A stretch of 64,000 bases of DNA from positions 124,001 to 188,000 of the forward strand of contig SUVQ01000004.1 of assembly GCA_015061905.1 (NCBI GenBank), in the 5' to 3' direction. Below, in pieces: positions 53,765-62,090 of this stretch. The position numbers were made by a program, and so were the translations under genes. Below the pieces are notes generated by a model that saw only the letters and a program-made list of their open reading frames with translations, searched no databases and was not told the origin of the DNA. Source of the DNA: Verrucomicrobiota bacterium. Its GTDB lineage: Bacteria; Verrucomicrobiota; Verrucomicrobiia; Opitutales; UBA953. How positions within the stretch are numbered: position 1 is the first letter of the stretch; each line of letters opens with the position of its first letter.

Positions 53765-54100
53765 GAAATCTGAAAAGGGGACAGGAAAAAATTGATGTCC
53801 CGATTGCGTCGTGACGTTCCCGCCCGCCAGAAATTCGTGCGAAGCTGCAAAGCCGCGAAAAAATAAAATAACTTTGCAACTTCGCGTTTTTGCGCGAAAA
53901 AAATGCCCGCAGATTTCTGCAAATAAAAATCTGAGGCTTTGTGCTTCGTGAGAGATTCCCGCGCCTCTTTTACAGGCGTTCTGCCCGTAAATTCCGTGTG
54001 CTTCGGTGTGTTCCGTGGTTAAAAAAAACGAATATTACGCGAGAAAAAAGTAAGCGAAGTATTTATTTCCCTCGGAGAAAAATTCTGACTAAATAAACGC
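53765..54100. other. Gap filled with recurrent intergenic words
   Basis: No credible gene. One CGTTCCCG word (53817). Words AAGCTGCAAAGCCGCGAA, CTTTGCAACTTCGCG and TTCCGTGTGCTTCGGTGTG match those in 509-560, 721-865 and 3126-3300. Pairing of CAAAGCCGCGAAAAAAT with the following CTTTGCAACTTCGCG is possible. The end may hold the promoter for the fucosidase gene, but none is clear. Confidence 0.55.
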
Positions 54101-56464
54101 ATGAAAATACTCCGGGCGATTTTGTGGGCTTTGTGTGCGGCGTTTTGCGGAATTTCCGTGCAGGCGGGAACGTCTTTCATCCTTTCCGACAGCGTTCCCG
54201 CGCCGAAGTGGGACGAAGGCTACGGCGTCGGCAACGGAAGGCTCGGCGCGCTCACGCTCGGCGGCTTTCCGAAAGATTTGCTCGTTCTAAACGAAGCCTC
54301 GATTTTCGAACGCAAGGCAATCCACATTCCAGCAGACGTTCCCGCCGCGCTCGAAGAAGCCCGCCGCGCCTGTGAAACCGGCGACTTTGCCCGAGCCGAT
54401 GCCATTTTTCGCGAAAAAATTCTGACAAACGGCTCCATCGCCGGAAATTACCAGCAAGGCGGCTTGGTTGACATCGAATTTTTAAACGTTCCCGCTCAGA
54501 AAAATTACCGTCGCGAATTGGATTTGGAACACGGCGTCGCGAGCACGGAAATCGTTTTTGAAAACGGGAAAAAATTACGTGCGGAACTGTTCGCGTGTCC
54601 GGAGCCGGATCTCGTCGCGTATTTCGCGGAAAGCGACGTTCCCGCCGGCATCGATGCGGATTTTACGCTTCGCCATCCCGACAAAAACACGAAAATCAAA
54701 TCCTTGGGTGAAACCGTTTTTTGTATTTACGGACAGGGCGGAAACGGCGGAACGCGTTTTGAAAACTACCTGCGTTTTTTTGCCGAAGGCGGAAAAATTT
54801 CCGTCACGGGAACGAAGCTTTCCGTGCGCGGCGCAAAGAAAATTTTGCTGGTTTCCTCGACGGCGACCGATTACGACTACGTCGCCATTCCCGCGCAACG
54901 CAAGTGGCTTTGGACTCCGGCAACGAGTGCACTCGAATCCGTTTCCGGAATTTCGGATCGGGAAAAACTGCGCGATGCGACGCGCAAATATTTTTCCGAG
55001 CGCATGAATCGTTGCGTCGTCGATTTGGGCGATTCCGAGCCGGAAGTTCAAAAAATGACTACGCGGGAACGCGTCGCGCGTATGAAGCAAAATCCCGACG
55101 CGCGCGATCCCGATTTGCTCGAACAGCTTTTCCAGTTCGGGCGATTTTGCCTGATTTCGAATTCGCGCCCGGGCGCGCTCCCGTGCGGCTTGCAGGGCTT
55201 GTGGAATCCGCATTTGAACGCGGCGTGGATGGGCTGTTATTTTTTCAACATCAATTGCGAAATGAATTATTGGTGCGCGGCACCGACCGGCTTGGGCGAG
55301 TTTCACCGCGCGTTCACGGATTTTATTTTGAAACTCAAACCGAGCGGCGAAGCTTTTGCGGAGAAAATCGGACACGAGGGATTTTGCTTCGGGCACTACG
55401 CGGATTGCTTCGGCGAAACGTATTTCGCGGGAAATCACCCCGAATGGGCGGCAAGCCTGATGAACGGCGCGTGGATTTGCGCACACCTCGTTGACGCGTA
55501 TCGATTTGATAATGACAAAACACGCCTCGCCGCCGCGCTCCCGCTTCTGGAATCGAACGCGAAGTTTATTTTATCGTGGTTTAAGCCGGATCCGAAAAAT
55601 CCGGGTGAACTCGTCGCCGGCCCCGCCGTTTCGCCGGAGACGGGATTTTTCTACACGGACGCGGCGGGAACGCGCCACGCGGCTTACATTTCCACGGGAA
55701 CGGCGCACGACCAATTGCTCGGGCGCGAAGCGTTGCGCAATTATATTTTCGCCTGCGACGAACTCGGGAACCGCAACGGAAAAACTTATGCCGCCGCAAA
55801 AAAAGCGCTCCCGCAAATTCCCGCGCCGAAACTCAGCACCGACGGACGCGTGCTCGAATGGCGAGAAGATTTCGAAGAACGCCAGCCCGGACATCGCCAC
55901 GTAAGCCACCTTTACGGGCTTTTTCCCGGAAACGAATGGGACGTGCTCAACACGCCGGATTATGCCGCCGCCGTGAAAAAATCGCTCGACAAACGTCGCG
56001 CCGATCAGGAAAAGCACAAAACTCTGCACCCCGGCTGGAGCGAGGCGTGGTGGATTAATCTTTACGCGACGCTCGGCGACGGGAACGCCGCGCATGCGCT
56101 AATGAACCGCATGCTCGCTCGCTACATCAATCCGAATTTGTTCGACATTCACCCGCCGTTTCAAATCGACGGAAATTTCGGCTTCACTTCCGGCGTGGCG
56201 CAATGCCTGATTCAAAGCGGCATCGAGCGCAACGGGCGGCGTGTCGTGCAACTGCTTCCCGCGCGTGCGGACGCGTGGAAAAAAGGCTCGGCGAAAGGTT
56301 TGGTCGCACGCGGCGGCTTGAAAGTTGACATAAGCTGGGACGGAGACGAAGTCGCCGCCACGCTGACATCGACGCGCCCGGGACGCTTCACGATTCTCTG
56401 CAACGGGCGTTCCCGCGACATCGCGTTTTCCGCCGCAGGAGAAAGTGTTCGGATGCGCTTTTGA
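54101..56464 (+). CDS. GH95 family alpha-L-fucosidase, secreted
   Basis: 787 residues with a signal peptide (ILRAILWALCAAFCGISVQA). GH95 enzymes invert and release 1,2-linked fucose from milk oligosaccharides, mucins or plant glycans; some are galactosidases. N-terminal sandwich begins WDEGYGVGNGRLGALTLGG. The (alpha/alpha)6 barrel shows LQGLWNPHLNAAWMG, the Asn pair in FNINCEMNYW, the general acid region EWREDFEERQPGHRHVSHLYGLFPG (near 585) and the late QIDGNFG Asp (near 690). All catalytic regions seem present. Confidence 0.93.
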   Translation: MKILRAILWALCAAFCGISVQAGTSFILSDSVPAPKWDEGYGVGNGRLGALTLGGFPKDLLVLNEASIFERKAIHIPADVPAALEEARRACETGDFARADAIFREKILTNGSIAGNYQQGGLVDIEFLNVPAQKNYRRELDLEHGVASTEIVFENGKKLRAELFACPEPDLVAYFAESDVPAGIDADFTLRHPDKNTKIKSLGETVFCIYGQGGNGGTRFENYLRFFAEGGKISVTGTKLSVRGAKKILLVSSTATDYDYVAIPAQRKWLWTPATSALESVSGISDREKLRDATRKYFSERMNRCVVDLGDSEPEVQKMTTRERVARMKQNPDARDPDLLEQLFQFGRFCLISNSRPGALPCGLQGLWNPHLNAAWMGCYFFNINCEMNYWCAAPTGLGEFHRAFTDFILKLKPSGEAFAEKIGHEGFCFGHYADCFGETYFAGNHPEWAASLMNGAWICAHLVDAYRFDNDKTRLAAALPLLESNAKFILSWFKPDPKNPGELVAGPAVSPETGFFYTDAAGTRHAAYISTGTAHDQLLGREALRNYIFACDELGNRNGKTYAAAKKALPQIPAPKLSTDGRVLEWREDFEERQPGHRHVSHLYGLFPGNEWDVLNTPDYAAAVKKSLDKRRADQEKHKTLHPGWSEAWWINLYATLGDGNAAHALMNRMLARYINPNLFDIHPPFQIDGNFGFTSGVAQCLIQSGIERNGRRVVQLLPARADAWKKGSAKGLVARGGLKVDISWDGDEVAATLTSTRPGRFTILCNGRSRDIAFSAAGESVRMRF

Positions 56465-56538
56465 TTGCTGCGCCAAAGTGCATTCCGCCGCGCTTTTTTT
56501 TTCGACAAAAAAAATCTGTTGACTCGAAATTAAAACAT

Positions 56539-56551
56539 TACCATTTTGGTA
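56539..56551 (+). promoter_or_regulatory. Operator-like palindrome before the ABC transporter operon
   Basis: TACCA-TTT-TGGTA (extended TTACCATTTTGGTAA, 56538-56552). TTGACT at 56519-56524 is a good -35 box, but no -10 box is at standard spacing; TAAAAT at 56550 is 25 bases on. The similar site at 39268 lies within another promoter. Confidence 0.4.
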
Positions 56552-56552
56552 A

Positions 56553-56778
56553 AATATTTTTGATTTTTTATTAGAAATGACGAAACGAACTTTCAAATTT
56601 CTCGCAAATGCGAAAATGATGATGTCGATGTGTGAAATTAAAATTCGCGCCTCGGCAACGTTTTGTTGTGCATAAACCAACGATTCCGGTTTCTAAGGAG
56701 GTGCGAAAAACGTGCCTCCTTTTTTTGTATCCGAAAAATTCTTTTTTACAAAAAAACCAACGATTCAATCAAAAACAC
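56553..56778 (+). promoter_or_regulatory. Long structured leader with intrinsic terminator (possible attenuator or riboswitch)
   Basis: Within a leader of over 200 bases, AAGGAGGTGCG (56695-56705) pairs with CGTGCCTCCTT (56711-56721) using two G-T pairs around AAAAA, then seven T. It stands 52 bases before the start codon. Just before it, AAACC (56674-56678) can pair with GGTTT (56688-56692). The 12-mer AACCAACGATTC occurs on both sides of the terminator (56675-56686 and 56755-56766). No named riboswitch class was recognised. Confidence 0.55.
56695..56726 (+). terminator. Intrinsic terminator in the ABC operon leader
   Basis: Eleven-bp stem with two G-T pairs, five-A loop and a T7 run, located before rather than after a gene on this strand. 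It could serve the fucosidase transcript too, since that gene ends 230 bases upstream. Confidence 0.75.
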
Positions 56779-57828
56779 ATGAGCATAAAAAAATCCCTTA
56801 ATTCCGTTTTACTCGCTTTGCTCGCCGTTTGCGTTCCCGCAAATGCGAGCGAAGAGCTCGTTCCCGTGCGTGCCGGTTATTTACCGATAACCGGGCATGC
56901 CAAGTTTTTCATCGCCCGGGAGGAAGGCTTTTTCAGAGACGAAGGCTTGGCGGTAACGCTTGTTGAATTTTCCAACTCGGCGGACGGGCTTGCCGCCTTG
57001 CGTGCGAAAAAACTGGATGTTGCCGCCTTCGGAACCTCGGCACCGCTTCTGCATGCTTCGCGCGGTGCGGATTTGCGGATTATCGGCGGCGTGATGGGGG
57101 AAGATGCCGCGATTTTTACAACGAAGAAAAACGCGGAAACGCTAAAAAGCATTGCCGATTTAAAAGGAAAAAAAATCGCGACGGTGCGCCTTTCCAGCGG
57201 GGACGCGATTTTGCGCGGCGCGCTTTCCGAGGCAGGTTTGGATTGGAAAAAAGATGTGCGCCTTTTCGAACTGAAAAATCCGCCGGCGGTTCAGGAAGCT
57301 GTGCGCACGGGGCAGGTCGATGCCGGAATTACTTGGGGCCCTTACGATATCCGTGCGGAGCAGGCGGGGCTTTTCGTTGCCGTGCGCAGCCGGGAACTTT
57401 ATCCGGGGCATCCGTGCTGCAGGCTTACGGTTAATACTTCTTCCGTAAAAAATAATCCGCAGGTTTGGATAAAGTTTCTTCGCGCTTTTTTGAAGGCGGA
57501 AAAATTTGCACGGACACACCGTGAAAAAACCGTCGAGCATATTCAAAAATATTTTGAAATAGACGCAGAGACGATTTATCGCGGGTTTTACGAAGGTTTT
57601 CTCGACCAAACGACGGATCCGAATCTGCACGGACTTGAAGCTTTTTGGAAAGCGATTCGCAGTAGCGGTTTTGCCACCAAAGATATAAATGTTGCCGAGA
57701 TCGTTGATGTCGAACTTTACGGGCAGGCTCTCAAAAGCCTGATTGAGGAAGACCCGAGTGAGCCGTTTTGGAAAGAACTTCAAAGCGTTTTCAAACAGCG
57801 AAATTTTCCCCGACCGAACGCAAATTAA
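56779..57828 (+). CDS. ABC transporter substrate-binding protein (SsuA/TauA/NMT1-like)
   Basis: 349 residues with a signal peptide (SVLLALLAVCVPANA). The fold is that of SsuA/TauA/ThiY-type binding proteins: RAGYLPITGHAKFFIAREEG, VEFSNSADGLAALRAKKLDV, then ADLKGKKIATVRLSSGDAIL and GITWGPYDIRAEQ. Ligands in the family are sulfonates, nitrate or bicarbonate, aromatic acids or pyrimidines; sequence alone does not decide. ATG 56779 starts the signal peptide. ATPase, permease and CoA-transferase genes follow directly. Confidence 0.85.
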   Translation: MSIKKSLNSVLLALLAVCVPANASEELVPVRAGYLPITGHAKFFIAREEGFFRDEGLAVTLVEFSNSADGLAALRAKKLDVAAFGTSAPLLHASRGADLRIIGGVMGEDAAIFTTKKNAETLKSIADLKGKKIATVRLSSGDAILRGALSEAGLDWKKDVRLFELKNPPAVQEAVRTGQVDAGITWGPYDIRAEQAGLFVAVRSRELYPGHPCCRLTVNTSSVKNNPQVWIKFLRAFLKAEKFARTHREKTVEHIQKYFEIDAETIYRGFYEGFLDQTTDPNLHGLEAFWKAIRSSGFATKDINVAEIVDVELYGQALKSLIEEDPSEPFWKELQSVFKQRNFPRPNAN

Positions 57829-57840
57829 TTCGTTAAAAAA

Positions 57841-58686
57841 ATGAACGAAAAAACATCATCTCGCGAAACGCGGGAACGCGATGCAATCCGCATCGAAAAC
57901 CTCCGTTTCTCCTACGGCGAAAAAACAGTGTTGCGAGACATTAATTTGCGCGTCCGCAGCGGCGAATTTGTTTCTTTGCTTGGTGCGAGCGGGAGCGGGA
58001 AAACAACGCTTTTGCGCCTGATTGCCGGCTTGGAAAAACCGACTGCGGGGCGCGTTTTTGACCACGAAAATCCGGTCGGGAAACCGTCCCTGCAACGCAG
58101 TTTCGTTTTTCAAAATTATTCGCTGTTCCCATGGTTTTCCTTGCGTGAAAACATCGCCCTGGCGATAAAAAAGGCGCATCCGGCACTTAGCGGGGCGGAG
58201 CGGCGCAGCTTGGCGGAAACGTATTTGGAGCAGGTCGGCTTAGCGGATGCGGCAAAAAAATATCCCTTCGAGCTCTCCGGCGGGATGCAGCAGCGCGGAG
58301 CAATCGCGCGGGCGTTGGCAATCGGCGCTCCCGTGTTGCTGATGGACGAGCCGTTCGGCGCGCTGGATCCCGTGAACCGTTCGCGCCTGCAGGACTTGTT
58401 GCTTTCGGTTTGGCGAAATGCTTCGGCGGATGCCAAAACCGTCATTTTCGTCACTCACGATGTCGACGAAGCAATATTGTTGAGCGACCGCATCGTCATG
58501 CTCGGCTCTTCGCCGGCGGGAATTATCGACGAAATTTGCGTCGATATTCCGCGTCCGCGTTCCCGCCTGTCGGTTGAAAATACCGAAGTTTTTTCGCGAT
58601 TGCGTGAGCGGATTCAAAAGCGTTTCCGGGACGAAATAAACCGCGCGCTCGGCGGAATCGTCAGCGGCGGCGGGGACGGAATTTAA
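57841..58686 (+). CDS. ABC transporter ATPase (SsuB/TauB-like)
   Basis: 281 residues. Walker A GASGSGKTTLL, Q-loop VFQNYSLFPW, signature ELSGGMQQRGAIARAL, Walker B VLLMDEPFGALD and switch FVTHDVDEAI are all intact. The FPW after the Q-loop and the long C-terminal tail fit the SsuB/TauB group. It is 12 bases after the binding protein gene and 33 before the permease. Confidence 0.93.
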   Translation: MNEKTSSRETRERDAIRIENLRFSYGEKTVLRDINLRVRSGEFVSLLGASGSGKTTLLRLIAGLEKPTAGRVFDHENPVGKPSLQRSFVFQNYSLFPWFSLRENIALAIKKAHPALSGAERRSLAETYLEQVGLADAAKKYPFELSGGMQQRGAIARALAIGAPVLLMDEPFGALDPVNRSRLQDLLLSVWRNASADAKTVIFVTHDVDEAILLSDRIVMLGSSPAGIIDEICVDIPRPRSRLSVENTEVFSRLRERIQKRFRDEINRALGGIVSGGGDGI

Positions 58687-58719
58687 GAAAATTTCATAAA
58701 AGAAAACATTTTTAGAAAA

Positions 58720-59490
58720 ATGAAAAAGAGTATTGTATCTGTTTTTTCAATACGCAAAAAAGAGGGCTGGTTGTTTTTGCTCGGGCTTTTTTGCTTGTGG
58801 AGCATTGCTTCGACACAATTCTCGTTTGACGCGGATTACCTGTTCCCGACACCGAAAGAGGTCTGGCTCGCTCTTCGAGACTCTCTTCCCGAGCTTTGGG
58901 CGGGAACGCTCTCGTCGTTTTGCATCTTGCTTCCGGCGTTTTTGGCGGCGATTTTTTCCGGAACGGTGCTCGGAATTCTCGCGGGAACGACGCCGTGGGT
59001 AGGGCGGCTTTTGAGTCCGTTTTCGCGCTTTGCGGCTCCGATTCCGACGACGATTTACATTCCGTATGCGATTGCGCTTCTTCCGGGCTTTGATACGGCG
59101 GCGGGCTTCGTCATTTTCATCGGTGCGTTTTGGCCGATATTTTTAAACGCGATGGCGGGCGCAAATCATTTGCCTGCGCATTTTCGCGAAAACGCGCAAA
59201 CACTTGAGCTCGGCGCGTTAGAGTATCGGCTGAAAATTGTTCTTCCGGGAGCGTTACCGCATATCTTTTCGGGAATCGGAATCGGGCTTGTATTTTCTTT
59301 CATTTTGCTGACGGTTGCGGAGCTTTTCGGCGCGTCTTCGGGGCTTGGTCGCTTTGTTCAACTTTCTGCCGATTATGCGGAATACACGCGCATGGTGGCG
59401 GGAATTTTTTACGTGGGCGGCGTCGTGTTTCTTTGCAGTGCGTTTCTCGATTTTCTTAAACATCGCATTATTTTTTGGAAAAAATCATGA
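58720..59490 (+). CDS. ABC transporter permease (SsuC/TauC-like)
   Basis: 256 residues with six membrane helices. The EAA loop is present as LELGALEYRLKIVLPGALPHIFSG. LFPTPKEVWLALRDSLPELW is the usual start of the BPD_transp_1 domain in this family. Its stop overlaps the next gene's start by four bases (ATGA). Confidence 0.92.
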   Translation: MKKSIVSVFSIRKKEGWLFLLGLFCLWSIASTQFSFDADYLFPTPKEVWLALRDSLPELWAGTLSSFCILLPAFLAAIFSGTVLGILAGTTPWVGRLLSPFSRFAAPIPTTIYIPYAIALLPGFDTAAGFVIFIGAFWPIFLNAMAGANHLPAHFRENAQTLELGALEYRLKIVLPGALPHIFSGIGIGLVFSFILLTVAELFGASSGLGRFVQLSADYAEYTRMVAGIFYVGGVVFLCSAFLDFLKHRIIFWKKS

Positions 59491-60632
59491 GTTCTGAAAT
59501 TTTTAATAAATTGATTCGCCTTGAAGAGGCGGTGCGGCGGTTCACGCATGACGGACAGCAAATTGCGACGAACGGGCTTCCGGTCGGCGCGGAGCCGGTG
59601 GCGTTCGCGCGGGAGTTGATTCGCCAAAACCGCAAAAATCTGCATGTCGTCAGCACTTGCGCTTCTTCGGCACTGAATTTGCTTTGCGCTGCGGGAGCCG
59701 TTTCCAAAATGGAAGGCGGCTTTTCGGGGCTTGAAGTTTTCGGGTTTTCGAACGGAATCCGTCGAGCGGTGGAAAGCGGGAATGCGGTTTGGGAGGATTA
59801 TTCCAACCTTGCAATGCCCTTGCGCTTTCTTGCCGGCGCATTGAATTTGCCGTTTTTCCCGGCGAGGATTTGCATCGGCTCGGACATTGAGCGGAGTGCT
59901 TTGGGCGAAAACACGGGAACGCCGAAAATTCCGCGCGTGCGCGATCCGTTTTCCGGAAATGAACTCGGCGCGCTTTCGCCGCTTTCTCCGGAGCTGGCGG
60001 TCATTTACGTGCCTTTTGCGGATGCTGCCGGGAACGCAATTATTCTCGGCTCGGAGTGGTGCAGCGTGGAGCTTTCGCGTGCCGCGAAAAAACTGATAAT
60101 CGTCGCCGAGCATATTGTGAGCGCGGACTGCATTCGCCAATATCCGAACTTGGTTCGCATTCCCGCAGAAATCGTTGACGCCGTTACGTGGACGCCGCTC
60201 GGCGCTTGGCCGAACGGCTCCGCAGGCTTATATGACGCGGATGACGCGCATATTTTTGAAATGAATGCGGCGTTAAAAACGGAGGCGGGAACGCAGGCGT
60301 ATCTCGAAAAATACGTTTATCCGTCGGAAACGGCGGGCGCGCTTCGGGAACGCATCGGGCGTATCGCTCGCCGGCATTATTTTTCAACGCTTCGCATTAA
60401 AGATATTCTGTTTGAGCTGCGCGCCGGGCACACACACGCCAAGTGGGAAATCCCGGGCAACGCTCCCGCGCATTATCTGAAAATGCTTTCCAGCGAACGC
60501 CGCAACAACGAGAAGCAAGTTTGGGAGCAAATCGGCAAAACACCCAATCACTTTTTCGACTGCGAAGTGATGAACGTTTGCGCCGCACTCATGCTCGGAC
60601 TCGTCGGCGCGCAGGAAGGCGAAAGCGGGTAG
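59487..60632 (+). CDS. CoA-transferase, A-subunit type (GctA-like), without a B subunit
   Basis: 381 residues from the ATG at 59487, which overlaps the permease stop. GctA-like features: EEAVRRFTHDGQQIATNGLP, PVAFARELIRQNRKNLHVVS, and AVIYVPFADAAGNAIILGSEW with LIIVAEHIVSADCIRQ. In this family the catalytic Glu sits in the B subunit, and none is encoded nearby. The gene is translationally coupled to an ABC importer, suggesting the imported acid is made into a CoA ester. Substrate unknown. Confidence 0.75.
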   Translation: MSSEIFNKLIRLEEAVRRFTHDGQQIATNGLPVGAEPVAFARELIRQNRKNLHVVSTCASSALNLLCAAGAVSKMEGGFSGLEVFGFSNGIRRAVESGNAVWEDYSNLAMPLRFLAGALNLPFFPARICIGSDIERSALGENTGTPKIPRVRDPFSGNELGALSPLSPELAVIYVPFADAAGNAIILGSEWCSVELSRAAKKLIIVAEHIVSADCIRQYPNLVRIPAEIVDAVTWTPLGAWPNGSAGLYDADDAHIFEMNAALKTEAGTQAYLEKYVYPSETAGALRERIGRIARRHYFSTLRIKDILFELRAGHTHAKWEIPGNAPAHYLKMLSSERRNNEKQVWEQIGKTPNHFFDCEVMNVCAALMLGLVGAQEGESG

Positions 60633-60694
60633 TTAAAAAAAGTGTTTTTTTATAAAAAACGCTTGCGGATTATTCCGATTTTTGCATAATAAGA

Positions 60695-60727
60695 AACCAC
60701 GATGAGGGTCGCTTCCCCATCGTGGTT
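60695..60727. other. Strong stem-loop at the edge of the phage-like region
   Basis: AACCACGATG (60695-60704) pairs with CATCGTGGTT (60718-60727), continued inside by GGG/CCC. The run after it is TCTTTCC, not a T-run, so it may be a weak terminator of the CoA-transferase transcript. Confidence 0.55.
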
Positions 60728-60751
60728 CTTTCCGAGTCCGAATAAAGATTT

Positions 60752-60850
60752 ATGCTAAAAATCCAAAAGGTCGCCAGAATCTTGGTTTGGTGGCTGGGTT
60801 TAATCGCAAGCCTAATTACGATTGCCCAGTTCATCGCCTCGAAGCTCTGA
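60752..60850 (+). CDS. Very small membrane protein (32 residues), tentative
   Basis: The frame reads MLKIQKVARILVWWLGLIAS then LITIAQFIASKL and ends in TGA. It is one hydrophobic helix with a basic start, as in small phage or toxin peptides. No ribosome site is clear (AATAAAG upstream). Composition is not proof of coding. Confidence 0.35.
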   Translation: MLKIQKVARILVWWLGLIASLITIAQFIASKL

Positions 60851-60854
60851 GACC

Positions 60855-60870
60855 GCCCGCCGCAAGGCGG
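60855..60870. other. Tight GC hairpin between the 32-residue frame and the next gene
   Basis: CCCGCC (near 60855-60860), loop GCAA, GGCGGG. A GNRA-type tetraloop on a six-bp GC stem; no T-run. Confidence 0.4.
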
Positions 60871-60913
60871 GTTCGGACGAGGAAAGAATCTGCCCTTTTT
60901 AGGAGAAATGTCA

Positions 60914-61099
60914 ATGCACAAAGAAAAAACAGTTCGCGGGCGACCGTTCGGGAACAAAAACGCAGCGAAACCGCAAGAGCAACACCGCATACTTTTCGCG
61001 GCATCCGTAGCTCCGGAAACGCTTGCGAAAATCAAAGCCTATGCGCAAGCCCACGGCGTAAGTATCGGCAAAGCCATTGACGCGTTAATTTTACGCTAA
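60914..61099 (+). CDS. Small basic phage-region protein, ribbon-helix-helix-like
   Basis: 61 residues from the ATG at 60914. AGGAG at 60901-60905 is eight bases before this ATG, while it is too close to the ATG at 60908. The N-terminus is basic with GRPFGNKNAAK, common in small phage DNA-binding proteins; the C-terminus SVAPETLAKIKAYAQAHGVS looks like a ribbon-helix-helix or related helix pair. Stops of this and the next, convergent, gene overlap. Confidence 0.6.
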   Translation: MHKEKTVRGRPFGNKNAAKPQEQHRILFAASVAPETLAKIKAYAQAHGVSIGKAIDALILR

Positions 61100-61617
61100 G
61101 CCCGTTCCCGCTCCCCTTCGTGGATGCGGGCAAGGAGTTTGTGGAATTTTTTTTGAGCGTCCTCGAACTCATCGACGGAGTTTGTATCTTCCACAAAAAT
61201 TTTGAAAACCTGTTGGCGTATTCTTGAGTAAAACGCCTGCCATTCGGCTTTAACGGTTTCAGCCGGAATTACCGTTTTTTCCAGGATTTCGAGTTCGAGT
61301 TGCTCTTTTTGGAGGCGAACGCGTTCCCGTTCCAATCGCACTTTTGAGAGTTCACCCTTGGTTTCTTCGGGGATATCGTCCTCTTTTATTTCTTCGTAAA
61401 AAGCTCTCCACGCTTCGAGCGGATAGGAACCGTTTGCGGTTTTCCCGGGATTACCGGGCAGTTTCAACAATCGGGCGACGGTTCGGCGTGAAATTCCGCC
61501 AAGTTCCTGAGCGAGCTCTTCCTGAGAGCGTGCGAATTTCCGCACGCTCGCGTTCCCGTAATCGAGCGTAAGAGGCGGCACATCCGTTGCCGCCGGTATG
61601 GAATGATAAAAAGACAT
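61096..61617 (-). CDS. Phage terminase small subunit-like protein (Nu1/DUF1441-like)
   Basis: 173 residues from the ATG at 61617. A helix-turn-helix near residues 33-55 (SQEELAQELGGISRRTVARL) is followed by NGSYPLEAWRAFYEE and a long charged helix (KVRLERERVRLQKEQLELEI), the layout of Nu1-type DNA packaging proteins. It lies on the strand opposite to the other phage genes and no large terminase subunit follows in either direction. An upstream ATG at 61719 adds 34 basic residues and is less likely. Confidence 0.6.
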   Translation of the reverse strand: MSFYHSIPAATDVPPLTLDYGNASVRKFARSQEELAQELGGISRRTVARLLKLPGNPGKTANGSYPLEAWRAFYEEIKEDDIPEETKGELSKVRLERERVRLQKEQLELEILEKTVIPAETVKAEWQAFYSRIRQQVFKIFVEDTNSVDEFEDAQKKFHKLLARIHEGERERA

Positions 61618-61752
61618 CTCTCTAAAAAGAGCGAAAAAGCAATCTTTTATTTTTTTTGAAAATTTGTTTTCCCTGATAAATAAAGGCTTCCGCGCCCGAA
61701 ACGCACGATAACCGCGCAATCATACATTGCTTTTTCGCACAGAGTTAAAGCG

Positions 61753-62052
61753 ATGAGTGCAGAAATTCCCATAGATTGTTATGTCGGACAAAGCCGCGAG
61801 TGGCTCAAAAATTTAGAAACGAAACTACTCGCTCAAATAGCCGGCGGCGGGCGTGTTATCACGTCGGAAAACGACGGCGGCTTATCCGTCTCTTACAAGG
61901 TGGCGGGAACGCCGCAGCAGAATTTACGAGCCGTGCGCTATGCCTTGAACGGTCGCACGGCGGAAGATTTTTCCGCAAACTCATCCTCGTCATCAACCGG
62001 CGCGGGATGCGGATTCCGCGTCCCCGCCGGATTCGCCGCAGAAAGAGCTTAA
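61753..62052 (+). CDS. Phage gpW-like head-tail joining protein
   Basis: 99 residues. The first 60 (SREWLKNLETKLLAQIAGGG and VSYKVAGTPQQNLRAVRYAL) fit gpW, a small lambda head-completion protein found just before the portal gene. The Ser-rich tail and FRVPAGF ending are also gpW-like. It lies 38 bases before the portal gene, as in lambda. Confidence 0.5.
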   Translation: MSAEIPIDCYVGQSREWLKNLETKLLAQIAGGGRVITSENDGGLSVSYKVAGTPQQNLRAVRYALNGRTAEDFSANSSSSSTGAGCGFRVPAGFAAERA

Positions 62053-62090
62053 CGAGGCTTAGAGACGAGAGCTGACAGGAAACAAAAGCG

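Noticed and set aside
56560-56730. TPP or SAM riboswitch upstream of the ABC operon
   Set aside because: The conserved core words of these classes are not found; only a terminator and unassigned pairing are visible.
60850-60910. A tRNA or attachment site at the phage edge
   Set aside because: The GTTCGGACGAGG segment does not complete a T-arm and no cloverleaf can be drawn. No direct repeat pair was seen inside the window.
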